Below the pieces are notes generated by a model, which searched no databases, was not told the origin of the DNA, and saw nothing but the letters and a program-made list of their open reading frames with translations. Shown here one piece after another: positions 19,555-28,800 of a stretch of 64,000 nt of DNA. The stretch comes from Bacteroidia bacterium (GTDB lineage Bacteria > Bacteroidota > Bacteroidia > Flavobacteriales > Flavobacteriaceae), in assembly GCA_030431055.1 (NCBI GenBank), contig JAUIJA010000008.1, positions 1-64,000 on the forward strand, read 5' to 3'. Each line of letters begins with the position of its first letter. The stretch's first letter is position 1. Both the position numbers and the translations under genes were made by a program.

Positions 19555-20166
19555 TTAAACTGGAATAGAGTTGAATTTAGTTAAAAGTTGTGTAACATCT
19601 TCTTTTTCTGGATTCAAATGCCAAGTGTTCAGACCTAATTTTTGTGCACTTTCAATGTTTGCTAAAGTATCGTCGATAAAAAGTGTTTTTTTAGGAATCA
19701 AATTGTGGTTGTTTATTATAAACTGAAAAGCTTTGATGTCTGGTTTTCTAAAGCCAAACTCAAACGAAAAATAAACTTTTTCAAAACAGCTGTAAAAATC
19801 GCGCGAAAATGAAATTCCAAATTTGTGCTCAAATCTTTCAACATGTGTTCTATCAGCGTTACTAAGTAAATAGAGTTTGTATTTAGAAGACAACACTTGA
19901 AGAAACTCTAAGCGTTCTAATGGAAAGTCTTGAACCAAACTATTCCAAGCAGTTCTAATTTCCGCAACATCGCGATTAGGAATAAATTTTTGAAAACCAG
20001 TAAAATAATCCAGTTCATCTATTTTTCCCATTTCATATTGCGCATTCAATTCGGTTAATTCATTATTCCATTCTTTCAAGCCTAATTTCTTTAGCTCGTT
20101 CATACAAGTATCCATGTCAATATTGACAAAAACATTACCGAAATCAAATATAATTGCTTCAATCAT
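19555..20166 (-). CDS. HAD-family hydrolase (start moved to MIEAII)
   Basis: IIFDFGNVFVNID, LYLLSNADRTHVERFE, KKTLFIDDTLANIESAQKLGLNTWH. Confidence 0.9.
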   Translation of the reverse strand: MIEAIIFDFGNVFVNIDMDTCMNELKKLGLKEWNNELTELNAQYEMGKIDELDYFTGFQKFIPNRDVAEIRTAWNSLVQDFPLERLEFLQVLSSKYKLYLLSNADRTHVERFEHKFGISFSRDFYSCFEKVYFSFEFGFRKPDIKAFQFIINNHNLIPKKTLFIDDTLANIESAQKLGLNTWHLNPEKEDVTQLLTKFNSIPV

Positions 20167-21220
20167 AATTTTTGAAAATTTTAAGTTCATCTTCCATTAT
20201 GGAAAAACTAGAAACGGGGTTTCGTTTGTTGAAATTTGGAGCTAAAATTCCTTTTTTTAGGCTTGTATTTCCTTTGAAAATTCTCGCTTCGTCCCAAAGG
20301 TTTTCCTTAATAAAGTACTCTAAAGTCTTTCTTCCGCCTTCAATAATAACCGATTGAATGTTTTCTTGGTAAAGCGTTGAAAGTGTAGTTTTTATAAAAT
20401 GATTATCAAATATAGCTTTTTTGTGTGAATATTTTAAACTTTCTGTTAAAAAAATATCTTCTGAAAATATAAGTGTTTTGATTTTTCCCGATTTTATTTC
20501 GAAATCTTCAGGAATTTTATTGCTTTTGTCAATGGCAATTCTAATTGGATTGTTCCCAAAGTAATCTCGAGCATCAAGTTTCGGATTGTCATCTAGAACG
20601 GTTTGCGTACCAACTAAAATAGCTTGTTCCTCTGTTCGCCATTTATGAACCAATTGCCTAGAATTTTGATTTGTTATCCAAACTGGACGATTGTCATTCT
20701 GAGCTTGTCGAAGAATCTTATCAGGAGCAATAAAGCCATCGCTGCTTTCGGCCCATTTTAAGATAATATACGGACGCTTTTTATTATGAAAAGTAAAAAA
20801 ACGCTTGTTTAATTCTTGACATTCTTTTTCAAGAACACCTACAATTACATTTTTACCCGAATATTTTAGTTTTTGAATTCCAGTTCCAGCAACTTTAGCA
20901 AATGGATCAATTGTTCCTACAACAACATTCGGAATTTCATTGGCAATAATTAAATCGCAACAAGGCGGTGTTTTACCAAAATGACTACAAGGCTCAAGTG
21001 TAACATAAATGGTAGCTTCTTTTAAAAGCGATTTATCTTTTACCGAATTAACTGCATTAACTTCTGCATGTGGTTCACCTGCTTTTTTATGCCAACCTTC
21101 ACCTATAATTTTCCCGTTGTGTACAATAACACTTCCCACTAATGGATTAGGGTAAGTTGTTCCCAAACCATTTTTGGCTAATTGTAAAGCACGATGCATG
21201 TAAAATTCGTGAGTAGTCAT
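20159..21220 (-). CDS. ribD: Riboflavin biosynthesis protein RibD (deaminase/reductase)
   Basis: MHRALQLAKNGLGTTYPNPLVGSVIVHNG, HAEVNAV, VTLEPCSHFGKTPPCCDLI, reductase domain IIEGGRKTLEYFI. Confidence 0.95.
   Translation of the reverse strand: MTTHEFYMHRALQLAKNGLGTTYPNPLVGSVIVHNGKIIGEGWHKKAGEPHAEVNAVNSVKDKSLLKEATIYVTLEPCSHFGKTPPCCDLIIANEIPNVVVGTIDPFAKVAGTGIQKLKYSGKNVIVGVLEKECQELNKRFFTFHNKKRPYIILKWAESSDGFIAPDKILRQAQNDNRPVWITNQNSRQLVHKWRTEEQAILVGTQTVLDDNPKLDARDYFGNNPIRIAIDKSNKIPEDFEIKSGKIKTLIFSEDIFLTESLKYSHKKAIFDNHFIKTTLSTLYQENIQSVIIEGGRKTLEYFIKENLWDEARIFKGNTSLKKGILAPNFNKRNPVSSFSIMEDELKIFKNYD
20690..20720 (-). repeat. Dispersed repeat (GTCATTCTGAGCTTGTCGAAGAATCT type) in-frame within ribD
   Basis: TTGTCATTCTGAGCTTGTCGAAGAATCTTA; shares all but one base with 24120-24149; encodes KILRQAQNDN. 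Confidence 0.75.
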
Positions 21221-21299
21221 ATTACAAAAATACTATTTTTAACTATCTTTTACGCTAAGCTTGTGTGAATTTCATTACTTTTACGAATAACTTTTTAAA

Positions 21300-21776
21300 A
21301 TGATTTTACGTAAAATACAACCTCAAGATAATGAGCAAATTGCAAAAGTAATTCGAGATGTTTTTGACGAATTAAACGCTCCAAAAGAAGGAACAGCTTA
21401 TGCCGATCCTATTCTTGATCAATTGTATGAAGTATATCAAAAACCGAAATCTATTTATTTTGTAGTTGAAAATAATGGCGAAGTTATTGGCGGAGGCGGA
21501 TTAGCTCCTTTAGAAAACGCAACAGAAGAGTTTTGCGAACTACAAAAAATGTATTTAGCTCCACAGGCTAGAGGTTTAGGTTTAGGAAAAGAAATTATTG
21601 AAAAAAGTTTAACCTTTGCAAAAGAACAAAGGTTTACTAAGTGTTATTTGGAAACACTTCCATTTATGAAAGATGCCAGAAAGTTGTATGAAAAAATGGG
21701 TTTTCAGTATTTGGAAAAACCTATGGGTTGTACTGGTCACAAAAGTTGCGATGTTTGGATGATAAAAGAAGTATAG
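21300..21776 (+). CDS. GNAT-family N-acetyltransferase
   Basis: EFCELQKMYLAPQARGLGLGKEIIEKSL. Confidence 0.9.
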   Translation: MILRKIQPQDNEQIAKVIRDVFDELNAPKEGTAYADPILDQLYEVYQKPKSIYFVVENNGEVIGGGGLAPLENATEEFCELQKMYLAPQARGLGLGKEIIEKSLTFAKEQRFTKCYLETLPFMKDARKLYEKMGFQYLEKPMGCTGHKSCDVWMIKEV

Positions 21777-21779
21777 TTT

Positions 21780-21826
21780 TCGTCAGTTTGAGTGATTTTC
21801 TGAAAGAAAATTGTATCGAAAACAAG
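21780..21826 (+). repeat. Dispersed intergenic repeat, short version
   Basis: TCGTCAGTTTGAGTGATTTTCTGAAAGAAAATTGTATCGAAAACAAG; same 5' (CGTCAGTT.GAGT) and 3' (TGTATCGA.AAC) modules as other copies. Confidence 0.6.
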
Positions 21827-21845
21827 AAAAATTAAATTAGTCAAA

Positions 21846-22745
21846 GTGAAAATTAAAGAATTAAGAATACAATTTCAAAAGGAATTACAATCTATTTATG
21901 ATAAGGAAGAAATTGACAGTTTTTTCTTTATGATAACGGATATATTATATGAAATTAGACGAATTGACTTTACTTTAAATCCCGATTTTGAAATTGAAAA
22001 TAAATCTGAATGGGAAAGTATAATTTCCGATTTAAAACAAGAAAAACCTATTCAATATATTTTAGGCGAAGCTTGGTTTTATGGACTGAGATTTAATGTA
22101 AGTGAGAGTACACTTATTCCACGACCAGAAACAGAGGAATTAGTAGAATGGATAATTGAAAGTGTAAAGTCAAAAGGTGATAATGCTTCTCCATTAACCT
22201 TTAACCCAAAACCTTTAACCTTATTAGACATTGGAACAGGAACTGGTTGTATTCCGATTAGTTTAAAAGCTAATTTACCTCAAACTGAAGTTTTCGCTAT
22301 TGATGTCTCCGAAAAAGCATTGGAAGTTGCTAATCTAAATGCAAAAGAAAATAATGTTGATATTAACTTTATTCAAGCTGATATTTTAAACACCGAAGAT
22401 TTATTGTCACTTCGAACGAAGTCGAGAAATCTTCCTAAATTAGATATGATAGTTTCCAATCCTCCTTATGTTCGTAATTTAGAAAAAGAAGAAATAAAAA
22501 AAAATGTATTGGATTACGAACCACATTTGGCGCTTTTTGTTGAAGATAACGACGCGCTTTTGTTTTACAGAAAAATAGCACAACTAGCGAAAGATAATCT
22601 ACAACCAAAAGGATTGTTGTTTTTTGAAATCAATCAATACTTAGGAAAAGAAACAGTTGAATTATTAGAAAACTTAGGTTTTAAAAATATTGAACTACGA
22701 AAAGATTTAAGAGGAAATGATAGAATGATTAAAGCGAGTATTTAA
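21846..22745 (+). CDS. prmC: Peptide chain release factor N5-glutamine methyltransferase PrmC
   Basis: LIPRPETEELVEWII, LLDIGTGTGCIPISL, IVSNPPYVRNLEKEEI. Confidence 0.95.
   Translation: MKIKELRIQFQKELQSIYDKEEIDSFFFMITDILYEIRRIDFTLNPDFEIENKSEWESIISDLKQEKPIQYILGEAWFYGLRFNVSESTLIPRPETEELVEWIIESVKSKGDNASPLTFNPKPLTLLDIGTGTGCIPISLKANLPQTEVFAIDVSEKALEVANLNAKENNVDINFIQADILNTEDLLSLRTKSRNLPKLDMIVSNPPYVRNLEKEEIKKNVLDYEPHLALFVEDNDALLFYRKIAQLAKDNLQPKGLLFFEINQYLGKETVELLENLGFKNIELRKDLRGNDRMIKASI
22403..22434 (+). repeat. Repeat-like segment in-frame within prmC
   Basis: ATTGTCACTTCGAACGAAGTCGAGAAATCTTC; related to the GTCACTTCGAG / TCGAGAA modules at 58103-58140. Confidence 0.55.
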
Positions 22746-23987
22746 CTATTCATAACGCAACGCTTCTACAGGATCTAATTTCGCGGCTTTTAATGCAGGA
22801 ACTAATCCAGAAATAATCGTAACAACAATTGTTGTAATTAATGTTGCAATAATAGCTAACCAAGGCGTAGTAAATGCAAAATCTAAAACAGAGGCTAATC
22901 CAAAGCCTGTTAGAATTCCTAAAATCATTCCAAGTAATCCGCCCATTTGACTAATTACAAAGGTTTCTGTTAAGAATTGCCAACCGATAGTCGATTTTTT
23001 TGCACCAAGTGATTTTCGAATTCCAATTTCTCGTGTTCTCTCAGTAACCGAAACTAACATGATATTGGTTAAGGCAATTGTAGAACCAAAAACGGTAAGC
23101 ATACCAATTACCCAAGCGATAATTCGTAAAAAACCTGTTTGTTCAAGTAAACGTTGTCTTAAATCGTCGCTTCGAGAAATTCCGAAATTATTTTTTTCAA
23201 TCGGATTTAGTTTACGAACTTTTCGCATCGTTATAATCGCATCATCAACAGCTTCGTCTAATAAGTTTTCGTTATTTACCATCACATTTAAATCGTAATT
23301 GATATTTGGTGCCGAAAAAAGTGAACGTGCTACTTGTATCGGAATTAAAACTCGTAAATCTTGACTGTTTCCAAAGGTTGATCCTTTTTCTTTTAAAACT
23401 CCAATTACTTTAAATTTCGCTCCGCGTATAGAAATAATTTTATCTAACGGATTTTTATCTTTAAATAATCCTTTTTCAAAATCGGAACCTAAAACACAAA
23501 CATAATTGTTGTTTTCAATATCAAAAGAAGTAAAATTTCTTCCTTTTGTAACTTCCATTCCTTTATTTGGGCAGTAATTTTCATCGGTTCCTAAAACAGA
23601 AATTTCAGGATCAGTCTTTTCATGCTTATACTTAACTTCAATTCCAGATGCTGCAGTAAATGAAAGTGAAGTATTTGTTAGAGGAAAACTAAATTTATTT
23701 TGAAAGGCTTTTGCTTCAGGATAACTAATAATAGGATTGGGTTTAAATTCTTCATCATTTTGATTAATTTGAGAAGAAAAATCGTAGCGACTCATCGAAA
23801 AAGTATTCGCTCCCATCGAGGCAAAGTTTTTTATCAAAGAGTTTTCTAAAGCAGTAACCAAAGACAATACGCCAACTAATGCCCAAATTCCGATAGCAAT
23901 AATTAATACCGTTAACGATGTTCGTAAAGCTTGACTCTTAATCGAATCGAGTGCAATTTTTGTATTTTCTTTAAATAATCCTACCAT
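22746..23987 (-). CDS. MacB/FtsX-like ABC transporter permease
   Basis: VTERTREIGIRKSLGAKKSTIGWQFLTETFVIS, LVPALKAAKLDPVEALRYE. Confidence 0.93.
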   Translation of the reverse strand: MVGLFKENTKIALDSIKSQALRTSLTVLIIAIGIWALVGVLSLVTALENSLIKNFASMGANTFSMSRYDFSSQINQNDEEFKPNPIISYPEAKAFQNKFSFPLTNTSLSFTAASGIEVKYKHEKTDPEISVLGTDENYCPNKGMEVTKGRNFTSFDIENNNYVCVLGSDFEKGLFKDKNPLDKIISIRGAKFKVIGVLKEKGSTFGNSQDLRVLIPIQVARSLFSAPNINYDLNVMVNNENLLDEAVDDAIITMRKVRKLNPIEKNNFGISRSDDLRQRLLEQTGFLRIIAWVIGMLTVFGSTIALTNIMLVSVTERTREIGIRKSLGAKKSTIGWQFLTETFVISQMGGLLGMILGILTGFGLASVLDFAFTTPWLAIIATLITTIVVTIISGLVPALKAAKLDPVEALRYE

Positions 23988-24119
23988 AGTTGTTCTATAA
24001 GACTCGGTTTTCTATTTTTTGTTACAAGAAAATTTAGAAAAAACGAAATGAAAAACTGTTATTGATTTAATTTTTAAGAATCAGTTTTAAGTTCGATATT
24101 TGCATTAGAAATAACGTCT

Positions 24120-24181
24120 TGTCATTCTAAGCTTGTCGAAGAATCTTACTAAAAAATGTTTCGACTTCGTTCAACATGACA
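24120..24181. repeat. Dispersed imperfect-palindrome repeat upstream of hisS
   Basis: TGTCATTCTAAGCTTGTCGAAGAATCTTAC...GTTTCGACTTCGTTCAACATGACA; outer GTCAT/ATGAC and inner GTCGAA/TTCGAC pair. Confidence 0.7.
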
Positions 24182-24196
24182 AAAATGAAATTTAAA

Positions 24197-25570
24197 ATGT
24201 CAATAAAACCAGGAATACCAAAAGGAACACGTGATTTTTCGCCAATTGAAGTTGCTAAACGCAATTATCTATTTTCAATTATTAAAACGAATTTTGAGAA
24301 ATTTGGTTTCCAACCAATTGAAACGCCATCGTTTGAAAATTCGCAAACCTTAATGGGTAAATATGGTGAAGAAGGCGATCGTTTGATTTTTAAAATCTTG
24401 AATTCTGGTGATTTTTTGTCTAAAGCAGATGAAAAACTTTTGGCAGAAAAAGATAGTTTGAAATTAACGGCTCAAATCTCTGAAAAAGCTTTACGTTACG
24501 ATTTAACTGTTCCGTTTGCGCGTTATGTAGTAATGCATCAAAATGAAATTGACTTTCCATTTAAGCGTTACCAAATACAACCAGTATGGAGAGCAGATAG
24601 ACCTCAAAAAGGACGTTTTAGAGAGTTTTATCAATGTGATGCTGATGTTGTAGGTTCAAATTCACTTTGGCAAGAAGTAGAGTTGGTACAATTATACGAT
24701 TCGGTTTTTACTGAATTAGGTTTGAACGGAACTACAATTAAAATTAACAACAGAAAAATATTATCTGGAATTGCTGAGGTTATTGGCGCTTCAGATAAAT
24801 TAATTGATTTTACGGTTGCTTTAGATAAATTAGATAAAATAGGTGAAGATGGTGTGAAGAAGGAAATGCTTGAAAAAGGTATTGCTGAAGAAGCCATTTT
24901 AAAAGTCCAACCATTATTTAATTTTACTGGTACAATTGCTGAGAAAATTGAAAAATTAGCCAGTTTATTGTCGTCTTCTCAAGAAGGGATGAAAGGAGTA
25001 GAAGAGTTGCAATTTATTTGTGATAATGTAAATGAAATTGGGTTACAATCTGCAAATTTAGACTTGGATGTTACGCTTGCTCGTGGATTAAATTATTACA
25101 CAGGTGCTATTTTTGAAGTTGCCGCTCCAGAAGGTGTAAAAATGGGAAGCATTGGTGGCGGTGGACGTTATGATGATTTAACGGGTATTTTCGGATTGAA
25201 GAATATGAGTGGTGTTGGAATCTCGTTTGGTTTAGATAGAATTGCTTTAGTAATTGAAGAATTAGATTTATTTCCAGAAACCGTTACAGCAACATCAAAA
25301 GCTATGTTTTTGAATTTTGGAGAAAGTGAAGCGAAATATGCAATGAAAGCAATTACAAAATTGCGTCAGAATGGAATAAAAGTAGAAATGTATCCTGATA
25401 AGGCGAAAATTGGAAAACAATTTCAACATATTGATAAACGTGGAATTCCGTTTGCAATTATTGTAGGTGAAGAAGAAATGAAAACCGAACGTTTTGCTAT
25501 TAAAAACCTTGAAACAGGAATACAGGAAATTGTTGATTTTGCAACTTTAGTTACTGTTTTACAAGCGTAA
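24197..25570 (+). CDS. hisS: Histidine-tRNA ligase (ORF-track start 24176 lies inside the repeat; 24185 or 24197 more likely)
   Basis: [68 protein letters not shown]. Confidence 0.95.
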   Translation: MSIKPGIPKGTRDFSPIEVAKRNYLFSIIKTNFEKFGFQPIETPSFENSQTLMGKYGEEGDRLIFKILNSGDFLSKADEKLLAEKDSLKLTAQISEKALRYDLTVPFARYVVMHQNEIDFPFKRYQIQPVWRADRPQKGRFREFYQCDADVVGSNSLWQEVELVQLYDSVFTELGLNGTTIKINNRKILSGIAEVIGASDKLIDFTVALDKLDKIGEDGVKKEMLEKGIAEEAILKVQPLFNFTGTIAEKIEKLASLLSSSQEGMKGVEELQFICDNVNEIGLQSANLDLDVTLARGLNYYTGAIFEVAAPEGVKMGSIGGGGRYDDLTGIFGLKNMSGVGISFGLDRIALVIEELDLFPETVTATSKAMFLNFGESEAKYAMKAITKLRQNGIKVEMYPDKAKIGKQFQHIDKRGIPFAIIVGEEEMKTERFAIKNLETGIQEIVDFATLVTVLQA

Positions 25571-25603
25571 TTTTTAGAGCTTTGCTTTTTAAATGAAAAT
25601 TTA

Positions 25604-25948
25604 ATGAATGTAGATGACGAAGCAAAAAAAGTAATTTGGTCACTTCAAAACAATGTGCGTTCTGAAGAGGAGCGAAATGTTTTTAAACCAACAGGCAAAA
25701 AACCAAAAAGTAATAATTGGAAATACGTTACTGTCGTTTTAATTGGACTTTTAGCTATAAGTTATGTAATGGTTCAGTTTCAGAAAAAAGAAATTTATGT
25801 TTGCTTAATGGAAGGTTTTTGTTTCCATTCTAAAAATGATAAAACTTTATATCTTTTTTATGTTTTTATCACAAACGTTATTATTATAATGAGTATTTAT
25901 TTTGCTTATATAGTAGGAAAGAAATTATCAGAAAAACTACAGAAATAA
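25604..25948 (+). CDS. Small hypothetical membrane protein
   Basis: 114-aa ORF with two hydrophobic segments between hisS and a terminator. Confidence 0.55.
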   Translation: MNVDDEAKKVIWSLQNNVRSEEERNVFKPTGKKPKSNNWKYVTVVLIGLLAISYVMVQFQKKEIYVCLMEGFCFHSKNDKTLYLFYVFITNVIIIMSIYFAYIVGKKLSEKLQK

Positions 25949-25949
25949 A

Positions 25950-25984
25950 CAAAAAGGCTTTAGAAATTCTAAAGCCTTTTTTTA
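25950..25984. terminator. Intrinsic terminator
   Basis: AAAAAGGCTTTAGAAATTCTAAAGCCTTTTTTT. Confidence 0.8.
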
Positions 25985-26007
25985 TTTGTAGCGATTAATT
26001 CCAATGC

Positions 26008-27018
26008 TTACTTTTCAAGATGGTGTTCCCAATATATTCCGCTAATATCAGTTATTCTTATTTTGTATTTTCCTTTAGGTAAATTGTGAAAAATTTCATT
26101 TTGTAAATTCAACTTTGCTTTTGCGCCTAACGGAACAATCAAACTGTGTTTTCCAGGTTTTATTTTTGCGATGTAAGAGTTGGTAATATTCTCCTTAGTT
26201 AGATTAGCTAAGTCTTCTTGGTTGTACTGAATAATCGAATTACTTTCTTCATCTACTAAATTTATAGAAATTACCCATGAACCATAAACATCGACACCTT
26301 CAGTTCTAAAAACAGTAAAGGATAGCGTATTTTTTTCAATTTTACCATTAGTGATTTCTAATTTTGGTTTTACCGATTTATTATGAAGTGTTCCCCACAA
26401 ACCGCCGTGAAAAATTTGATTTGTAAATAAAGTTATTCCTAAAATAAATAGTGAACTTACGAGTATGATTTTTGGAAAAATCGATTCTTTATTTGGAATT
26501 TCGCCTGAACCAATCCAAGAGAACCATTTTTGTTTTGTAATATTAAATCCGTTTTTAATCAAGTAATAATCTACTGAATATTTACCACTTCCAGTTAGAA
26601 ATAACGTAAATCCAGTGGCTATACCCAAAACGCCAATTTGCCATTCGTCTAAACAAGTTGTACCAATCCATCCAGAACCTAATAAAATTCCCATAGCTAG
26701 ACTGAAAACGCCTATACTCATTAATCTAGTAAATAGTCCGAAAATGATAAACAAACCTACAATTCCTTCAATAATTGTAAAAATGACCATGTTAATCCAA
26801 AGAATATCTGGGTTTTCTACTAAATATTCAATTATAGGTTTAATTCCTAAGGCATTAGGTAGAAAGTGATTAAATTTTTCTCCTATATATCCTGAAATCT
26901 CAGGATCAAGTTTGTTTGCTAATATGGTTCTTCTCCAAAATGCTGAAAAATACGTCCAACCTATTACAAGTCTAACAGATAGCGTTAATAATCCAGCATC
27001 ATTTTTTATATTTTTCAT
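26008..27018 (-). CDS. DoxX/DoxD-like membrane domain fused to a DoxA-like domain (candidate thiosulfate:quinone oxidoreductase-type protein)
   Basis: N-terminal LSVRLVIGWTYFSAFWRR and repeated TM segments (DoxD/DoxX-like), C-terminal soluble domain ending KGKYKIRITDISGIYWEHHL (DoxA-like). Confidence 0.7.
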   Translation of the reverse strand: MKNIKNDAGLLTLSVRLVIGWTYFSAFWRRTILANKLDPEISGYIGEKFNHFLPNALGIKPIIEYLVENPDILWINMVIFTIIEGIVGLFIIFGLFTRLMSIGVFSLAMGILLGSGWIGTTCLDEWQIGVLGIATGFTLFLTGSGKYSVDYYLIKNGFNITKQKWFSWIGSGEIPNKESIFPKIILVSSLFILGITLFTNQIFHGGLWGTLHNKSVKPKLEITNGKIEKNTLSFTVFRTEGVDVYGSWVISINLVDEESNSIIQYNQEDLANLTKENITNSYIAKIKPGKHSLIVPLGAKAKLNLQNEIFHNLPKGKYKIRITDISGIYWEHHLEK

Positions 27019-27077
27019 GATGTTGTTTTTATAATTGATAAATAACAGTTGTTGTAACTGCTTTAAGTTTTCTATTT

Positions 27078-27470
27078 CTAGTTTAGAAAAACAATTATAA
27101 GAGCTTTAAAATGCTGGTATAAAATGTAAAGTGGAATATTTTGTTTCTTTCCAATTCTTAGAGAATTAAGATTGAAAGAATGTTTGAAAGAGGAAGGAGT
27201 TTTAAAATCAAAATGATAATTTGTATTTGTCAGTATTTGATGCTCATTTTGGTTAAAAACCTTTTTTGAAGAGTTTTTAACGACTTTTGAAGCTTCAAAA
27301 GTTTTACAATTTGATTGAGAAATTGTAGTTTGGCTTTTATTTAAAACTTCAGTCTGTGAAATTCCTAACTCGGCTTGAATAAAGTTCCTAACCTTACAAG
27401 GAGAAAGCAAAAGCAATATAACAAGACCAATAATGGACAAGTATAAATTATTTCTTTTACTTTTTTTCAT
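27078..27470 (-). CDS. Small hypothetical membrane-anchored protein
   Basis: 130-aa ORF, N-terminal TM (LYLSIIGLVILLLLSPCKV), same strand as DoxDA. Confidence 0.5.
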   Translation of the reverse strand: MKKSKRNNLYLSIIGLVILLLLSPCKVRNFIQAELGISQTEVLNKSQTTISQSNCKTFEASKVVKNSSKKVFNQNEHQILTNTNYHFDFKTPSSFKHSFNLNSLRIGKKQNIPLYILYQHFKALIIVFLN

Positions 27471-27570
27471 AATATTTAAATTTCTCGCGCTACTAATTTA
27501 GTTATCTTTTTATTAGGTATTGGTTTCTTTAGATAATTTTAACAAGAGAGATTATAAAAAAGCATAACAG

Positions 27571-27969
27571 TTATAAAACTCTAATTTCGCCATTAATACT
27601 ACATGAAGTTTTAACGGTGTTAAATATTGTTCCGAATTTTTCAATGTTCTTTTTAAGTAAATCAACATTTAATTTTTTGTCTTGACTATAAATTATCAAT
27701 TCATAATTTATTTCATCTATTCTTGGAGGTTTCTCAAGACGTGTTGCGCTAACTGTTAATTCAGCATTAGAATATTTAAAATTCATTAAATGAGAGAATC
27801 GTTCAACATTTTTTAGAATACAAGCAGAAAATGATCCTAAAAATAATTCAGCAGGGTTTGGTAAATCATCATTTGACTCTGGAGTTATGCCAAAAGTGAT
27901 TTCAGAATTTTTAATTTTTATTGAGGCATTATTGTTTGATCTTGAAATCGATTTGCAGATATACTCCAT
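27571..27969 (-). CDS. OsmC-family protein
   Basis: PNPAELFLGSFSACILKNVERFSH and C-terminal SCSINGEIRVL. Confidence 0.8.
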   Translation of the reverse strand: MEYICKSISRSNNNASIKIKNSEITFGITPESNDDLPNPAELFLGSFSACILKNVERFSHLMNFKYSNAELTVSATRLEKPPRIDEINYELIIYSQDKKLNVDLLKKNIEKFGTIFNTVKTSCSINGEIRVL

Positions 27970-28073
27970 TACTCATTAATTTATGCAGTTAATAGTTTTC
28001 ATAGGTTGTTACTATTTTTTAATCAAATGCTAAAAAAAGTGTACTTTTTGTAAAGCTAAAAAATATTTAGACA

Positions 28074-28107
28074 TAAAAAAACGGCTTAGTGAAAACTAAA
28101 CCGTTGA
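28074..28107 (-). terminator. Terminator downstream of tRNA-Met
   Basis: On the minus strand AACGGTTTAGTtttcACTAAGCCGTTTTTTT. Confidence 0.65.
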
Positions 28108-28128
28108 TTTTAAAAAGATTGTAATTCG

Positions 28129-28202
28129 TAGCGAGAGGCAGATTCGAACTGCCGGCCTCAGGGGTATGAATCCTGCGCTCTAACCAACTGAGCTACCTCG
28201 CC
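28129..28202 (-). tRNA. tRNA-Met (anticodon CAT)
   Basis: Minus strand GGCGAGGTAGCTCAGTTGGTTAGAGCGCAGGATTCATACCCCTGAGGCCGGCAGTTCGAATCTGCCTCTCGCTA; cloverleaf with T-loop TTCGAAT; CAT anticodon; no encoded CCA. Confidence 0.92.
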
Positions 28203-28350
28203 ATTGTACATCTCTCAATGCGGGTGCAAATATATAATTTATTCCGATTACTGCAAATATATTTTTATAAAATATTTTATGTTTTTTACAATAGGTATTT
28301 TGTATTTTAAAATTATTCTATATATATTTCCAAAATTAAAATATTTATCA

Positions 28351-28743
28351 ATGGAAGTAAAAGTAAAATACGAATTAGAATTCCCTATACACGCATCACC
28401 ATCATTGCTTTTTCAATATATTTCAACTCCATCTGGGCTTTCAGAATGGTTTGCCGATAATGTTAACTCTAGAGGAGAATTATTTACGTTTTTTTGGGAT
28501 GATAGCGAAGAAAAAGCAAAGCTAATTTCAAAGAGAAGTGGAGAAAAAGTAAAGTTTAGATGGTTAGATGAGCATGATGAAGAAAGTGAATATTTTTTCG
28601 AGTTGAGAATACAAGAAGATGAGATTACAAAAGATGTTTCAATTTTAGTTACTGATTTTTCAGAAGAAGATGAAATGGATGAGTCAAAATTATTATGGGA
28701 AAATCAAATTGCAGATTTAAAACATGTTTTAGGTTCTGTTTAA
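28351..28743 (+). CDS. START-like/SRPBCC (AHSA1-like) domain protein (start moved from 28204)
   Basis: MEVKVKYELEFPIHASPSLLFQYISTPSGLSEWFADNV; upstream extension is low-complexity hydrophobic. Confidence 0.8.
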   Translation: MEVKVKYELEFPIHASPSLLFQYISTPSGLSEWFADNVNSRGELFTFFWDDSEEKAKLISKRSGEKVKFRWLDEHDEESEYFFELRIQEDEITKDVSILVTDFSEEDEMDESKLLWENQIADLKHVLGSV

Positions 28744-28765
28744 CAAGTCTTCAAATTTTAAAGAG

Positions 28766-28800
28766 TATATTTGTCCCGATTTTATAATCGGGATTTTTTT
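28766..28800 (+). promoter_or_regulatory. TAnnTTTG-like -7 box followed by a terminator-like hairpin ending at the next start codon
   Basis: TATATTTG at 28766-28773, then CCCGATTttatAATCGGGATTTTTTT (28775-28800), ATG at 28801. Confidence 0.5.

Noticed and set aside
25985-28202. tRNA-associated genomic island (DoxDA/OsmC at the tRNA-Met 3' side)
   Set aside because: No integrase and no convincing duplicated tRNA 3' end near 26 kb.
28204-28350. N-terminal extension of the START-domain ORF
   Set aside because: Abuts the tRNA, is hydrophobic low-complexity sequence, and homology-like sequence starts at 28351.
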